49,326 nucleotides of DNA from positions 1 to 49,326 of IMG/VR virus record IMGVR_UViG_3300025120_000092; one strand, given 5' to 3'. Every line of letters begins with the position of its first letter. The stretch's first letter is position 1. This document shows, piece after piece, positions 34,774-43,301 of the stretch. The notes beneath the pieces are model-generated. The model made no database searches. It was not told where the DNA came from and saw only the letters and a program-made list of their open reading frames with translations. Both the position numbers and the translations under genes were made by a program. This DNA is from a virus.

Positions 34774-36690
34774 TTAGTTATTCCACTTCTCAAGTAGATC
34801 ATCGTTGTTAGCATAAGAGTTCCACTTATGACTTGCCAACTTAGATGCGTTTCCTTCGTAGTGAACACCCGTAGCAGGACTCGTCCAAGGTAGAGTCATT
34901 GTTTCGGGATCGAATCGCAAATCTGATGGTGTACCCTGCCCAGATCCCGATGTAGCATCAGGTGTTGGCATGAAATACTCTTCCTTGTCAGGTGTACGGT
35001 AGTTGTCTCGCCACATGACATTGACGTACATGGGAGATCCGTAACCATTTTCAAATGGGTATGAAACTTCTAGTTCTTCTCCATTGTACTTGTTCGTGGT
35101 TTCACTACCATTCCAATTACCCTTACCAAACATGAGATTGTCTTGGAATAAACAGTTTCGAGTGTTGTGGCAACCCCATGCAAACATTCTTGCTCGTCCG
35201 ACGAGGAGACTACCAAGTCCTTCGGGATTCTCGGGATCTTCTCGTCTTGCTCCGGGGTAATAATCATCATCGATTCCTGCCCAGTGAGCAATCTTATTAC
35301 CTACGAATGCAAAGTTTCTGAATTCAGATCCTTCTACATCGTTTCTTCCGAACGTACCGAACAATTGCTGTCCACCACTACGAGTCCATTCAGTGACGTA
35401 TCGAATGATGATATTCTCCTGAATGACTACCTCATCATGTCTGCCTCCAGTGTGAGTCTGAATCAAGTCTACATGGACTCCACTTACTGGTGGAGGACTA
35501 CCATCATCATCATTGAAGAACCCGTGACGAGATGTCGATAGATTCGACACAAGATGAGAATAACCAGTGAGAATGATGTCACCAACGATGAGATCATAGT
35601 GTGACTGGATGTCAACGATACGCATTGCGGGTTGGAAGTGTCGCTTCCATGTAGAACCGATCGAGAAGATATGCGGTCCACTCTTCGTCATGGCACTGGT
35701 GGTAAACTCACCAGTCTCTTGATCCATGTACCCAGACTCTCTACTCTTTCCTTCGATCAAGCAGTTGTCGAAACAGTACATGCTTTGTCTTCCACCGTTG
35801 AGTATTTCAGCACCATCTTCTACTGTAGCGGGTACGATGTGGACATTTTTGAAGTAGAGTTTACACCTCCATGTGCCGTTATGCTGTCCGACGATAGGGC
35901 ATAGTTCTGGATCGACTGCGGATTCGATAGTCACCCACTGATCATCCGACATACCCGAAGAGTTTACGCTTCGCAGATCACGGTCTTCGCTGTTCGATGC
36001 AAGTTTATGTTCACCTTCGAGTAGTTTGATCACACGACCTGCGTTGGTGTCACCCTTAACAAGACCGTGATATGCTGCGTGATGAATCGTAGCAAATGGA
36101 TTCTTTCTGGAACCATCACCAGTCTCATCGTTACCCTTGCCACTTACAAAGAGTGCGGGATCATAGCCAGGGCCCCATGTCTGGTTGTTTGGGAATACAT
36201 CGAGTCCACAGATTGATGGGTAGTCAAGGAATGAACCCTTCAATTCAAGGGGAATGCCAACCTTAGGATAAACCTTTGCACTGATGCGAAGTCGTTCTCC
36301 GTGGGTGAACTGTACGGGATTGAATTCAAAGAACCATTCGAGTTCGCCAGTCTCTTCGTTGAGACGCTCCTCTGTAGCAATGCCAAGAATGTTTGAGTAT
36401 TCTTGTTTTGCACCCCAGTTGGAGAGCACCTTTACGAGATCTCTTGGTCCAACTGTTCCCCAGTTTGCGAGGATATAGTTCAAATCTCCGACGTTTACTT
36501 TACCGTCTAGATTAAAATCTCCACTGAGTTGTGTTGGGATCTTGTCAGCATCATGTAGATAAAATTCTACTTTCTCGATTCCTTCGAGGGCGTATGCTGC
36601 TACACCGATCTTCGTTTTACCACTCACGTCAATATACTGTGGTCTGGTCCAATACGCAATTGCTGTTTCGTTCTCTGGTGTGTAAGACAT
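34774..36690 (-). CDS. beta-helix tailspike-like protein with an embedded dockerin-like motif
   Basis: 638 residues from the ATG at 36690, chosen for its Shine-Dalgarno AAAGGAG; a longer ORF starts further upstream at 36771 without one. Residues 57-93 contain a dockerin-like unit (GDFNLDGKVNVGDLNYILAN then LVKVLSNWG). From ~180 the segment FVSGKGNDETGDGSRKNPFA and the following stacked turns point to a right-handed beta-helix of the pectin-lyase/tailspike type. It may bind or cut polysaccharide. GC and codon use look higher and more C/G-ending than in late baseplate genes. The downstream secreted gene is coupled to it. Confidence 0.65.
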   Translation of the reverse strand: MSYTPENETAIAYWTRPQYIDVSGKTKIGVAAYALEGIEKVEFYLHDADKIPTQLSGDFNLDGKVNVGDLNYILANWGTVGPRDLVKVLSNWGAKQEYSNILGIATEERLNEETGELEWFFEFNPVQFTHGERLRISAKVYPKVGIPLELKGSFLDYPSICGLDVFPNNQTWGPGYDPALFVSGKGNDETGDGSRKNPFATIHHAAYHGLVKGDTNAGRVIKLLEGEHKLASNSEDRDLRSVNSSGMSDDQWVTIESAVDPELCPIVGQHNGTWRCKLYFKNVHIVPATVEDGAEILNGGRQSMYCFDNCLIEGKSRESGYMDQETGEFTTSAMTKSGPHIFSIGSTWKRHFQPAMRIVDIQSHYDLIVGDIILTGYSHLVSNLSTSRHGFFNDDDGSPPPVSGVHVDLIQTHTGGRHDEVVIQENIIIRYVTEWTRSGGQQLFGTFGRNDVEGSEFRNFAFVGNKIAHWAGIDDDYYPGARREDPENPEGLGSLLVGRARMFAWGCHNTRNCLFQDNLMFGKGNWNGSETTNKYNGEELEVSYPFENGYGSPMYVNVMWRDNYRTPDKEEYFMPTPDATSGSGQGTPSDLRFDPETMTLPWTSPATGVHYEGNASKLASHKWNSYANNDDLLEKWNN

Positions 36691-36828
36691 TTGAACAGTC
36701 TCCTTTCGTGGCATGAAGGCACCCTTAAAGATGATCTCATAGCCTAAACTGTTAATCAGATTCTCCGGCATCTGATTTCGCCGTTGTTGTTAATGACGCA
36801 AACAACTCGCGCAATATCCAAATCATTA

Positions 36829-36836
36829 TATTTATG
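36829..36836 (-). promoter_or_regulatory. late-promoter-like CATAAATA
   Basis: On the minus strand ACATAAATATAATG upstream of the tailspike; CATAAATA is one base from the T4 late -10. Located at the 3' end of the lysozyme gene. Confidence 0.55.
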
Positions 36837-37221
36837 TAATATTAGACTTAACTGACTGCCAATATTTCACTGTGGAACTTTTTTTGTAACCGTTTGGTCC
36901 GCCGTTGTGGATTCTTGCGCGATCTTCATCGGTTGGTTTTCTACCTAATCTTTTTTCAGTACAGTACCTATTCCAGTATGCCAACATTATTTTCTCTGAG
37001 TAGTCTTTATCTACACAGTCTAAATAAACACCACCAATGCTGGGATTGTGTTCGACAGCATCTTTCCAATAACACTGAAGAATTTGATATGGACCGATTT
37101 CACCAGCAGCACCTACTGCTGTGGAGTCACAGTTACTTTCCACAATACAAATAGATTGCATTAACTCATCGTGAGCTGAAGCTGTTCCGAGAACCAAGAT
37201 GGTGGAGATGAGTATTTCCAT
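36832..37221 (-). CDS. invertebrate-type (destabilase) lysozyme with signal peptide
   Basis: 129 residues. Starts at the ATG overlapping the upstream stop (TAATG), which gives MEILISTILVLGTASA, a short signal peptide; upstream in-frame M's lie inside the preceding gene. The body reads ICIVESNCDSTAVGAAGEIG and PYQILQCYWKDA, then YSEKIMLAYWNRYC and ARIHNGGPNGYKKSSTVKYW. ARIHNGGPNG is a hallmark of the i-type lysozyme/destabilase family, and the VES Glu fits the catalytic Glu. Likely a secreted peptidoglycan hydrolase for lysis or entry. Unusual family for a phage. Confidence 0.8.
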   Translation of the reverse strand: MEILISTILVLGTASAHDELMQSICIVESNCDSTAVGAAGEIGPYQILQCYWKDAVEHNPSIGGVYLDCVDKDYSEKIMLAYWNRYCTEKRLGRKPTDEDRARIHNGGPNGYKKSSTVKYWQSVKSNIT

Positions 37222-37838
37222 TAGTTGTAGTGTGATACTAGAGCGTGATCTGGAAACCATTCGGGTAGGGGATCGTGAGGTTTTCGGTAATCACAACGGC
37301 CGATACCTTTTTTCCACTTTGCGAATCTAGCCTTTTCCCCGATGTAATACTTTCTGTAGGCACTAACGGCATCCCCCTCCACCTTGTACTCATCAGGCAT
37401 TGCCTGAGCAAAGGGAGTAACCTTGTGGTAGGTGTCTTGATCAATGTTCTCGGGCCAATCGGCCTTACAGAATTCAATAATAGATTCTGACGCATGACGA
37501 CGATCGTATCTTCTTGTATATTCCCTACAGAGTTGGAGGCCGTGGGAAACCAACCACATGTAGTTACCCAATGTTTCGCGGGCCCAGATTGTACATGGGT
37601 GATTTACCATTGTAGCATGGTACAGAAACTTATGATCTGGCATGTCACGATCAAGCCAATGCGTCCACCTTTTGATTCGCCGACCAGTTTTTGAATAAGC
37701 GACATACTCTTCTCCGTCAAGCATTCGATGAATGGTCGAAAGCATCTGTGCAGTTTCGACCGGCATCTTTACAATGTGCTTGTCACACATGTGGTTTGCG
37801 GATGTCAATGGTGAATCGTGAAGTACAAAAATGTTCAT
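37221..37838 (-). CDS. conserved marine-phage protein of unknown function
   Basis: 205 residues. It opens MNIFVLHDSPLTSANHMCDK with HIVKMPVETAQMLSTIHRML. The central NHPCTIWARETLGNYMWLVS is followed by HGLQLCREYTRRYD. These 'DKH.VKM..E.AQ.LS' and 'NHPC..W.R.....Y.WL..HG' patterns define a conserved family in T4-like cyanophages. No known catalytic set is recognised. It overlaps the lysozyme start. Confidence 0.65.
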   Translation of the reverse strand: MNIFVLHDSPLTSANHMCDKHIVKMPVETAQMLSTIHRMLDGEEYVAYSKTGRRIKRWTHWLDRDMPDHKFLYHATMVNHPCTIWARETLGNYMWLVSHGLQLCREYTRRYDRRHASESIIEFCKADWPENIDQDTYHKVTPFAQAMPDEYKVEGDAVSAYRKYYIGEKARFAKWKKGIGRCDYRKPHDPLPEWFPDHALVSHYN

Positions 37839-37855
37839 ATACGTATTTTACACAA

Positions 37856-38839
37856 TTATTTTTCTGTGTCAAGTATAAACTTGTAGTCACTATCGTACAT
37901 CATCTTTGCTAGATCTTTGAACGATGTTTCTGGTTCCCATCCAAGAACTTCCTTCGCTTTACTAGAATCACCCAACAGATAAGGAACTTCATGTGGTCTG
38001 AAAAGTCTATCGTCTATCTCCACATACTTTTCTGGATCTAGTCCTGCAATATCAAAAACTTCATGCAAAAAATGTTTTACAGTGTAAGTATGTCCAGTTG
38101 AGATTACATATTCATCAGCTTTATCCTGCTGTAACATCAACCACATTGCCTTTGCATAATCACCAGCAAATCCCCAGTCTCGATATGAGCTTAGATTTCC
38201 GAGTGATAATTTATCTTGTAAGCCAAGTTTGATTCTTGCGGCAGCCAAAGTAATTTTACGAGTCACGAAAGTTTCACCTCTTCTTGGTGATTCATGATTG
38301 AACAAAATACCAGAAGAGGCGTGCATGTTATAAGCGACTCTATAGTTTCTAACTAAGTTATGTGCAAACAATTTAGCACAAGCATAAGGGGATGCTGGTG
38401 TCATTCTAGACTCTTCGGTATATCCAGTCTCTGGACAAGGAGCATCACCATACATCTCTGATGAAGACGCTTGATAAAATTTACAATCAGGAACCAAAGC
38501 TCGAATAGCTTCGAGTATATGGAGTGTTCCCATAGAAATACCGTTGACAGTATCTTCAGGAACATCAAACGAGACACGAACATGTGATTGTGCCGCTAGA
38601 TTGTAGATCTCATCTGGTTTGTACTTTGATATCAATCTCCAAGTAGAAGATGAATCATTCAGATCATGATACTCAAGAATGAAGTCTTCATTATCATACA
38701 GATGATCAATCCTATCTGTGGTTATTAAACTAGTTCTTCTTTTTAGTCCAATGACTTTGTAGCCTTTAGATAGCAAAAACTCGGACAGATAAGATCCATC
38801 CTGTCCACACACACCACTTATGATTGCTGTTTTTTTCAT
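37856..38839 (-). CDS. gmd: GDP-mannose 4,6-dehydratase
   Basis: 327 residues, slightly shorter than E. coli Gmd (373). Glycine motif GVCGQDG (9-15), NLAAQSHV (80-87), catalytic SSSEMYG (125-131) and Y152-x3-K156. Downstream GILFNHESPRRGETFVTRKI and RDWGFAGDYAKAMWLMLQ are characteristic. Converts GDP-mannose to GDP-4-keto-6-deoxymannose, precursor of fucose and rhamnose-type sugars. In a phage it could modify host surface glycan or supply sugar for glycosylation. A perfect TATAAATA late promoter and AAGGAA Shine-Dalgarno lie upstream. Confidence 0.93.
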   Translation of the reverse strand: MKKTAIISGVCGQDGSYLSEFLLSKGYKVIGLKRRTSLITTDRIDHLYDNEDFILEYHDLNDSSSTWRLISKYKPDEIYNLAAQSHVRVSFDVPEDTVNGISMGTLHILEAIRALVPDCKFYQASSSEMYGDAPCPETGYTEESRMTPASPYACAKLFAHNLVRNYRVAYNMHASSGILFNHESPRRGETFVTRKITLAAARIKLGLQDKLSLGNLSSYRDWGFAGDYAKAMWLMLQQDKADEYVISTGHTYTVKHFLHEVFDIAGLDPEKYVEIDDRLFRPHEVPYLLGDSSKAKEVLGWEPETSFKDLAKMMYDSDYKFILDTEK

Positions 38840-38863
38840 TGTATAAGTTCCTTCGCGTTATCA

Positions 38864-38871
38864 TATTTATA
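38864..38871 (-). promoter_or_regulatory. T4-type late promoter TATAAATA upstream of gmd
   Basis: Perfect TATAAATA on the minus strand (raw tatttata). It overlaps the 3' end of the DUF4406 gene. Start of gmd about 25 nt further. Confidence 0.8.
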
Positions 38872-39256
38872 CACGAAGTTCTAGAGGTCTAGGCAGAGGA
38901 ACTTCATAATGAACATCAAGACCCATTGCCTTAGCAAGGGCCCACTCAGCTTGAGCACCCTTGCTGTTTTCCCATTTACTCATCATGTAAATTGCAGTAC
39001 AGTTTTCACAAATGGCAACCATGTCACGACATAATGCTTTACGCATAAATTCATGATCTTCATAATTGGTGTCAGGAGCGAAGGACAGAGGGTCTGCCAT
39101 CGGTTTACCTGCGTCTCTATCCAGTTGTGCGGGGTTTACAACTTCCCACCCCTGTGCAATAAGCACATTTGCACACCGATCGAAAGCTGGGTAATTGTAT
39201 TCTTCATACCCACGCATAGGACCAGCGATATAGATTGTTGGTTTTCTAGTTTGCAT
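38867..39256 (-). CDS. DUF4406 protein (nucleoside deoxyribosyltransferase-like)
   Basis: 129 residues. TIYIAGPMRGYEEYNYPAFD is the family signature, then NVLIAQGWEVVNPAQLDRD and a CTAIYMMSKWENSKGAQAEW AL helix. Such proteins are related to nucleoside 2-deoxyribosyltransferases; a nucleotide-salvage or hydrolase role is likely. Shine-Dalgarno AAAGGAG. Its transcript starts after the terminator that follows the fibre gene. Confidence 0.8.
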   Translation of the reverse strand: MQTRKPTIYIAGPMRGYEEYNYPAFDRCANVLIAQGWEVVNPAQLDRDAGKPMADPLSFAPDTNYEDHEFMRKALCRDMVAICENCTAIYMMSKWENSKGAQAEWALAKAMGLDVHYEVPLPRPLELRV

Positions 39257-39274
39257 TGTTAATATCTCCTTTAT

Positions 39275-39311
39275 AAAAAAAAGGGGGAGAAGAATTTCTT
39301 CTTCCCCCCCA
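39275..39311 (-). terminator. rho-independent terminator
   Basis: On the minus strand a G-rich arm, GAAGA/TCTTC stem and C-rich arm (one bulge) are followed by eight T. It lies between the fibre paralogue stop (39341) and the DUF4406 gene. Confidence 0.8.
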
Positions 39312-39340
39312 ATATACTAGAAAATTAACTTATGTCAATA

Positions 39341-41269
39341 TTAAACTTTACCTTTTCCTGTGATGTCTTCAGGTTTTATCTTGCCGGTCCGGAACGACTG
39401 AGAAGCCATTCGTTCGGATGCACTGTTTCCACCTTGTCCATCGACATACTGAGTCATTATGTAATGACCAGGTGCTGGATAAATTCTTGCTTCTTTATCA
39501 AGAATCTCCATTCCTTCTTCTGGGTTGTTTGCAGAGATGGAAGCACCTAACTGGAAACCCTGCCACGTTAGTTCATCAGGTTTAAAGGCAAACAAACGAC
39601 CCTTACCTGTGATGTGTCCGTCAAGAACACTTATGGCTTCTTGATAATCTCGGGTTGCTCCAGCAAACGCATCAGTCGCAATGGTGGAATTTCCACCGTC
39701 GATCTTGAAGTCATTTACCGTGGCTCCTGCTCCAAATTTGAAGTGGTTTGTCCAGTACCCAGATCTGGTTATGAAGTCATTCGGTAGGAAAGGAGGTTCG
39801 TCGGGATTGGCTGGATATACGTTACCACCAGTGTTTTCAATTCTCACATCGTAGTATGGATTGAAGTCATGTAAAGTAAGTTCACCAATAGTGTATGGTC
39901 CATGTCTGACTACTCTCTCATCATTGTGGAGATCATGTCGGTTCCACACTAAGAAGGAGAGTTGTGAACCCAACTCTAGAGGATAATTTCCGTTGACGAA
40001 GATATCCTTTTTGTCTCTCCTACCGCCAAGTCCAAATGACGGGAAGTCATCGAAGCTCTGAGTATGAACAGACTGTGGATAAGCATCTAGCTTATCGATA
40101 TTACCAGAGACTTTATGTCTTGCGACATGTCCAGCACCACTTCTGTCTGTATCCTGAGCGTTACGAACTCTAGGTGCATAGATGAAGTGTGGAATGTCTC
40201 CACTAGCCTGTACGGTTAGGTTATGTGGACCTGTTCTTCCGAGAACTTTAAATACCTGACCCACTCCACTTCCTATGAATTGAGTTGTATTTAATTGGGG
40301 ACCTTCTTGAATGCCGAGATCGAAAAAACGACGACTTCGGGTTTCATGAAGGCTAGATCCGTTTGGACCAGAGAAGTTTCTTTCATCAGTCCAAACTTCT
40401 ACAACACCGTTGTAGAACTGGGTGCGACCACTTCCTACGCAATAATAGTTTCTGACATAAGAGTCCCAAAGTGTAACTACGTTTCTGGATGAATCAAACA
40501 CACTTTCTGCTTTGATTACTAACTTAGGAACGAAGCCAGGTCCAGTTGTGCCATTGCTTTCTGTTTTACTCGGTCCTGAATGATATTGACCAGCCGAAGG
40601 TCCATCAGTTGCAAAGTATCCATTGGACATGAATTTATCTACGACTGTTCCGATTGCTTTACTTAGAGGAGCCGCAATAGACATGCCACCAAGAGGCCAA
40701 GAGAATGACTCAGCAGGTATCTGTACTTCTTTGCGGCGAGCTACCTCGATGGGGGTGCCGTTCGCATGAAATTCCTTGCTTGTCTCATAGCTAAATTTAC
40801 CACCATATGTTTCAGAAATTACTAACTCACGAAGTTCGCCATGAAGATCACCGGCGTTAGTGGCAGTGGTTCCTTCCCACATTCCGGTGTGTCCACCTTG
40901 GTTTGGCCAACCAACCTGAGCACTTCCACCTGCGATGGAACCATAACTGATACCTGCTGGGAAACCACCACAGAAACCACCATAAAGACAAGGAGTCTTC
41001 GGCCAAGGGCCTCCAGCTAATCCTATATCTTCTGCATCGGGGAGTAGAGTAAAGAATACACTGTCTCTACCTCGGGGCGCTCTTGTGGCACCTTCAAAGT
41101 AGTAACCAAGACCACCACTCGAACCCTGAGTGTATCCACTAGTAGTTCCTAATACTTTAATAAACCAGTTATCTTTATTATGCCACTGATATCCAGTGAC
41201 GCCGATGGCGTTGCCACCTGTTCCGCTTGTAACGCCGGTTCTTAAACCTGACCAGTAAAAGTCTGCCAT
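39341..41269 (-). CDS. fibre/spike-like virion protein (paralogue A)
   Basis: 642 residues from the ATG at 41269 (MADFYWSGLRTGVTSG) preceded by AAGGAG; the longer ORF start is in the conserved leader and was rejected. Over the first ~170 residues it matches the other copy (MADFYWSG, DNWFI, YYFE.ATR.PR, GPWPK.PCLYGG). The rest is beta-rich with WNR/ENTGGNVY segments. No enzyme motif. The terminator and duplicated leader show each copy is its own transcription unit. Likely a spike or fibre subunit. Confidence 0.6.
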   Translation of the reverse strand: MADFYWSGLRTGVTSGTGGNAIGVTGYQWHNKDNWFIKVLGTTSGYTQGSSGGLGYYFEGATRAPRGRDSVFFTLLPDAEDIGLAGGPWPKTPCLYGGFCGGFPAGISYGSIAGGSAQVGWPNQGGHTGMWEGTTATNAGDLHGELRELVISETYGGKFSYETSKEFHANGTPIEVARRKEVQIPAESFSWPLGGMSIAAPLSKAIGTVVDKFMSNGYFATDGPSAGQYHSGPSKTESNGTTGPGFVPKLVIKAESVFDSSRNVVTLWDSYVRNYYCVGSGRTQFYNGVVEVWTDERNFSGPNGSSLHETRSRRFFDLGIQEGPQLNTTQFIGSGVGQVFKVLGRTGPHNLTVQASGDIPHFIYAPRVRNAQDTDRSGAGHVARHKVSGNIDKLDAYPQSVHTQSFDDFPSFGLGGRRDKKDIFVNGNYPLELGSQLSFLVWNRHDLHNDERVVRHGPYTIGELTLHDFNPYYDVRIENTGGNVYPANPDEPPFLPNDFITRSGYWTNHFKFGAGATVNDFKIDGGNSTIATDAFAGATRDYQEAISVLDGHITGKGRLFAFKPDELTWQGFQLGASISANNPEEGMEILDKEARIYPAPGHYIMTQYVDGQGGNSASERMASQSFRTGKIKPEDITGKGKV

Positions 41270-41320
41270 TCTTCTGCTCCTTGATGCATCAAAGGACTGT
41301 AGTCTTTCTATGTATAATCC
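41270..41320 (-). promoter_or_regulatory. duplicated 5' leader with late-like promoter TATACATA (copy A)
   Basis: On the minus strand TATACATA (41316-41309) and the following leader with a TTGATGCATCAA palindrome overlapping the Shine-Dalgarno. This ~50 bp is almost identical to copy B at 43151-43201. Confidence 0.7.
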
Positions 41321-41322
41321 AA

Positions 41323-41355
41323 CAAAAGTAAAAAGGGGAGAGTATTGCACTCCCC
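41323..41355 (-). terminator. rho-independent terminator
   Basis: On the minus strand GGGGAG-9-CTCCCC followed by TTTTTACTTTTG. It separates the two paralogous fibre genes, directly upstream of copy A's leader. Confidence 0.85.
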
Positions 41356-41386
41356 CCTCTTAATTACTTTAGATTTAACGGTTAGA

Positions 41387-43150
41387 TTACCTACCCTTAG
41401 AGAACTGGACGAATGCTTGAGCACCCTTGGTAATCGTACCTTCACTACCAGTGTTACCACCCTGTTCACCCAACCACTGGAGTGTTACAAACATTCCGGG
41501 AGTGTATTGAACTCTGGTGTTGGGATCTACAACGCGAGCACCTTCTTCACCGACAGCACTTAGTGGTCCCACACTAGCACCAATCTGGAAACCAGTATAG
41601 GATGGGTCTGAAGGTGAATAAGTTCTTAGAACAACCGTATCATCTCCACCATTTGATCCGGGGACATTGGGTTGTGTATCAAGATCCGCATCAACTATGG
41701 TGATGAATGAATCTGATTTATTACTCCCGGCGTTCTGAATATCTGTACCTACCCACAGTGATCCACCATCGAAGTTTAGGTTTTCAATAGTAACTCCGGC
41801 GTTTAAGTTAAACTTATTATTGTTTGAGTTAAACAGGTCCCGAAGCTGTTCTACTGATGAATTAGATTTATTTGAAGGAATACCGAGTTGCACACCATAG
41901 AAGGTATTGGAACTCTTCATGTTCAGATTGGTAATTGTCCAAGGTCCATTTTTCTCAGAATTTACTCGGTGAACTAAGTTCAATGGACTCTGTGGAACCG
42001 AGTTGAGCCCCTCACTCGTCCCCTGAACGACCACCTGCGCGTCCCGTTCTTGTGGGTAAATGTTTGCTGTGGTGATGTCACCTGCAACTTGGTGTTTACC
42101 TCTATACGAATCGCCGCCTTCGGCATTATATCTAAATCTTGGTGCATAGTCAAACTGAGGAATTGCACCACTTGCTCCGATGAAGATATCATATGCTCCG
42201 GTGAGTCCGGTTATTCTGCATAGACTACCAAAACCAACATTTACTAGTTTGGTGTTCGATCCCTCGGGTCTCGCCGTCACGAAGCCAGGACTCTCGACCT
42301 TTTCACCTTCGGGTGTGTAGCTAACATATGCATCAGCCAGTGCTCTGTCTTCGACATACAGTATGACGTTACTGTCATTCAGTCTCATTTCACCGTCTCT
42401 TGTGACATAACATCGTCTGATGAAGGAATCGTCAGAGAGGGAGACTAAGTTATATCCGTCATGTCGTAGTTCAAATGTCTTGATCGCTAAGCCAGAGGGA
42501 AGTTTACCGGGTCCAGTTTCACCACTGTTACCAAACGTAAAGGTGGCTCCTGCCTGATTCGATCCAGACCAACCGTTGGGTGGGAAGAAATCAAGACGAT
42601 CACCGATGCTTCCAAGTGGATAACTGAAAGAATGCACAGGTAACTGGTGAGCAGAAAGTTCTTTTCCGGTAACTCTTCGAGAAGTCGGGGGATCCATATT
42701 AATAAACTGACCACTGTATCGTTCTGTAACTGTGACCTGTCTGAGGTTACCAGTAACCTCAGCGGTTGATCCAGTAGAACCTAACCAATATCCAGTTGCA
42801 CCAGCGTTAGGAGAACCGGGTCCACCACCGTTGATGTGGTGGGGGAATGCTCCACACCATCCACCGTAGAGGCAGGGGTTCTTTGGCCAAGGTCCGCCTT
42901 GAAGTCCGGCTTCAGGATCATTTCCTAGAAGATCAAAGAAAACTTTATCATCTTTTCTTGGTACTCTTGTTGCGGATTCAAAGTAGTAACCCACATCAGC
43001 ACTGCCACCAAACGAGTTTCCAGTTGATCCTGCAACTCTAATGAACCAGTTATCTTGATTATGCCATTCGTAAGCAGTCAAACCCTTCGGAGTTCCTGCT
43101 GTACCACTTGTAACGCCGGTTTTTATACCTGACCAGTAAAAGTCTGCCAT
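41387..43150 (-). CDS. fibre/spike-like virion protein (paralogue B)
   Basis: 587 residues from the ATG at 43150 (MADFYWSGIKTGVTSGTAGT) with AAGGAG. It shares its N-terminal ~170 residues with copy A (GGPWPKNPCLYGGWCGAFPH) but diverges afterwards, as expected for a conserved mount and a variable receptor-binding part. Central and C-terminal parts are beta-rich (repeated G-T-V-S). Its own terminator and duplicated leader make it a separate unit. Role inferred from composition and duplication. Confidence 0.6.
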   Translation of the reverse strand: MADFYWSGIKTGVTSGTAGTPKGLTAYEWHNQDNWFIRVAGSTGNSFGGSADVGYYFESATRVPRKDDKVFFDLLGNDPEAGLQGGPWPKNPCLYGGWCGAFPHHINGGGPGSPNAGATGYWLGSTGSTAEVTGNLRQVTVTERYSGQFINMDPPTSRRVTGKELSAHQLPVHSFSYPLGSIGDRLDFFPPNGWSGSNQAGATFTFGNSGETGPGKLPSGLAIKTFELRHDGYNLVSLSDDSFIRRCYVTRDGEMRLNDSNVILYVEDRALADAYVSYTPEGEKVESPGFVTARPEGSNTKLVNVGFGSLCRITGLTGAYDIFIGASGAIPQFDYAPRFRYNAEGGDSYRGKHQVAGDITTANIYPQERDAQVVVQGTSEGLNSVPQSPLNLVHRVNSEKNGPWTITNLNMKSSNTFYGVQLGIPSNKSNSSVEQLRDLFNSNNNKFNLNAGVTIENLNFDGGSLWVGTDIQNAGSNKSDSFITIVDADLDTQPNVPGSNGGDDTVVLRTYSPSDPSYTGFQIGASVGPLSAVGEEGARVVDPNTRVQYTPGMFVTLQWLGEQGGNTGSEGTITKGAQAFVQFSKGR

Positions 43151-43201
43151 TCTTCTGCTCCTTGATGCATCAAAGGACTGTAGTCTTTCTATGTATAATC
43201 T
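43151..43201 (-). promoter_or_regulatory. duplicated 5' leader with late-like promoter TATACATA (copy B)
   Basis: TATACATA at 43197-43190 (minus). Leader matches copy A, including AAAGACT/AGTC(C)TTT hairpin and TTGATGCATCAA. Preceded by a terminator (43202-43242). Confidence 0.7.
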
Positions 43202-43242
43202 AACAAAAAACAAGAGCTAGAGAAATTAATCTCTAGCTCTTG
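43202..43242 (-). terminator. rho-independent terminator with perfect 13-bp stem
   Basis: On the minus strand CAAGAGCTAGAGA-6-TCTCTAGCTCTTG followed by TTTTTTGTT. It ends the transcript of the HTH gene and lies just upstream of the copy B leader. Confidence 0.9.
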
Positions 43243-43301
43243 CTGATTGATGGGGAGAGGGGACACGAACCCCCTCCCGATATCAGTAACTACACTGTTG
43301 C

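Noticed and set aside
36691-36771. Longer N-terminus for the tailspike gene.
   Set aside because: The ATG at 36690 has a strong AAAGGAG at proper spacing; the upstream start does not.
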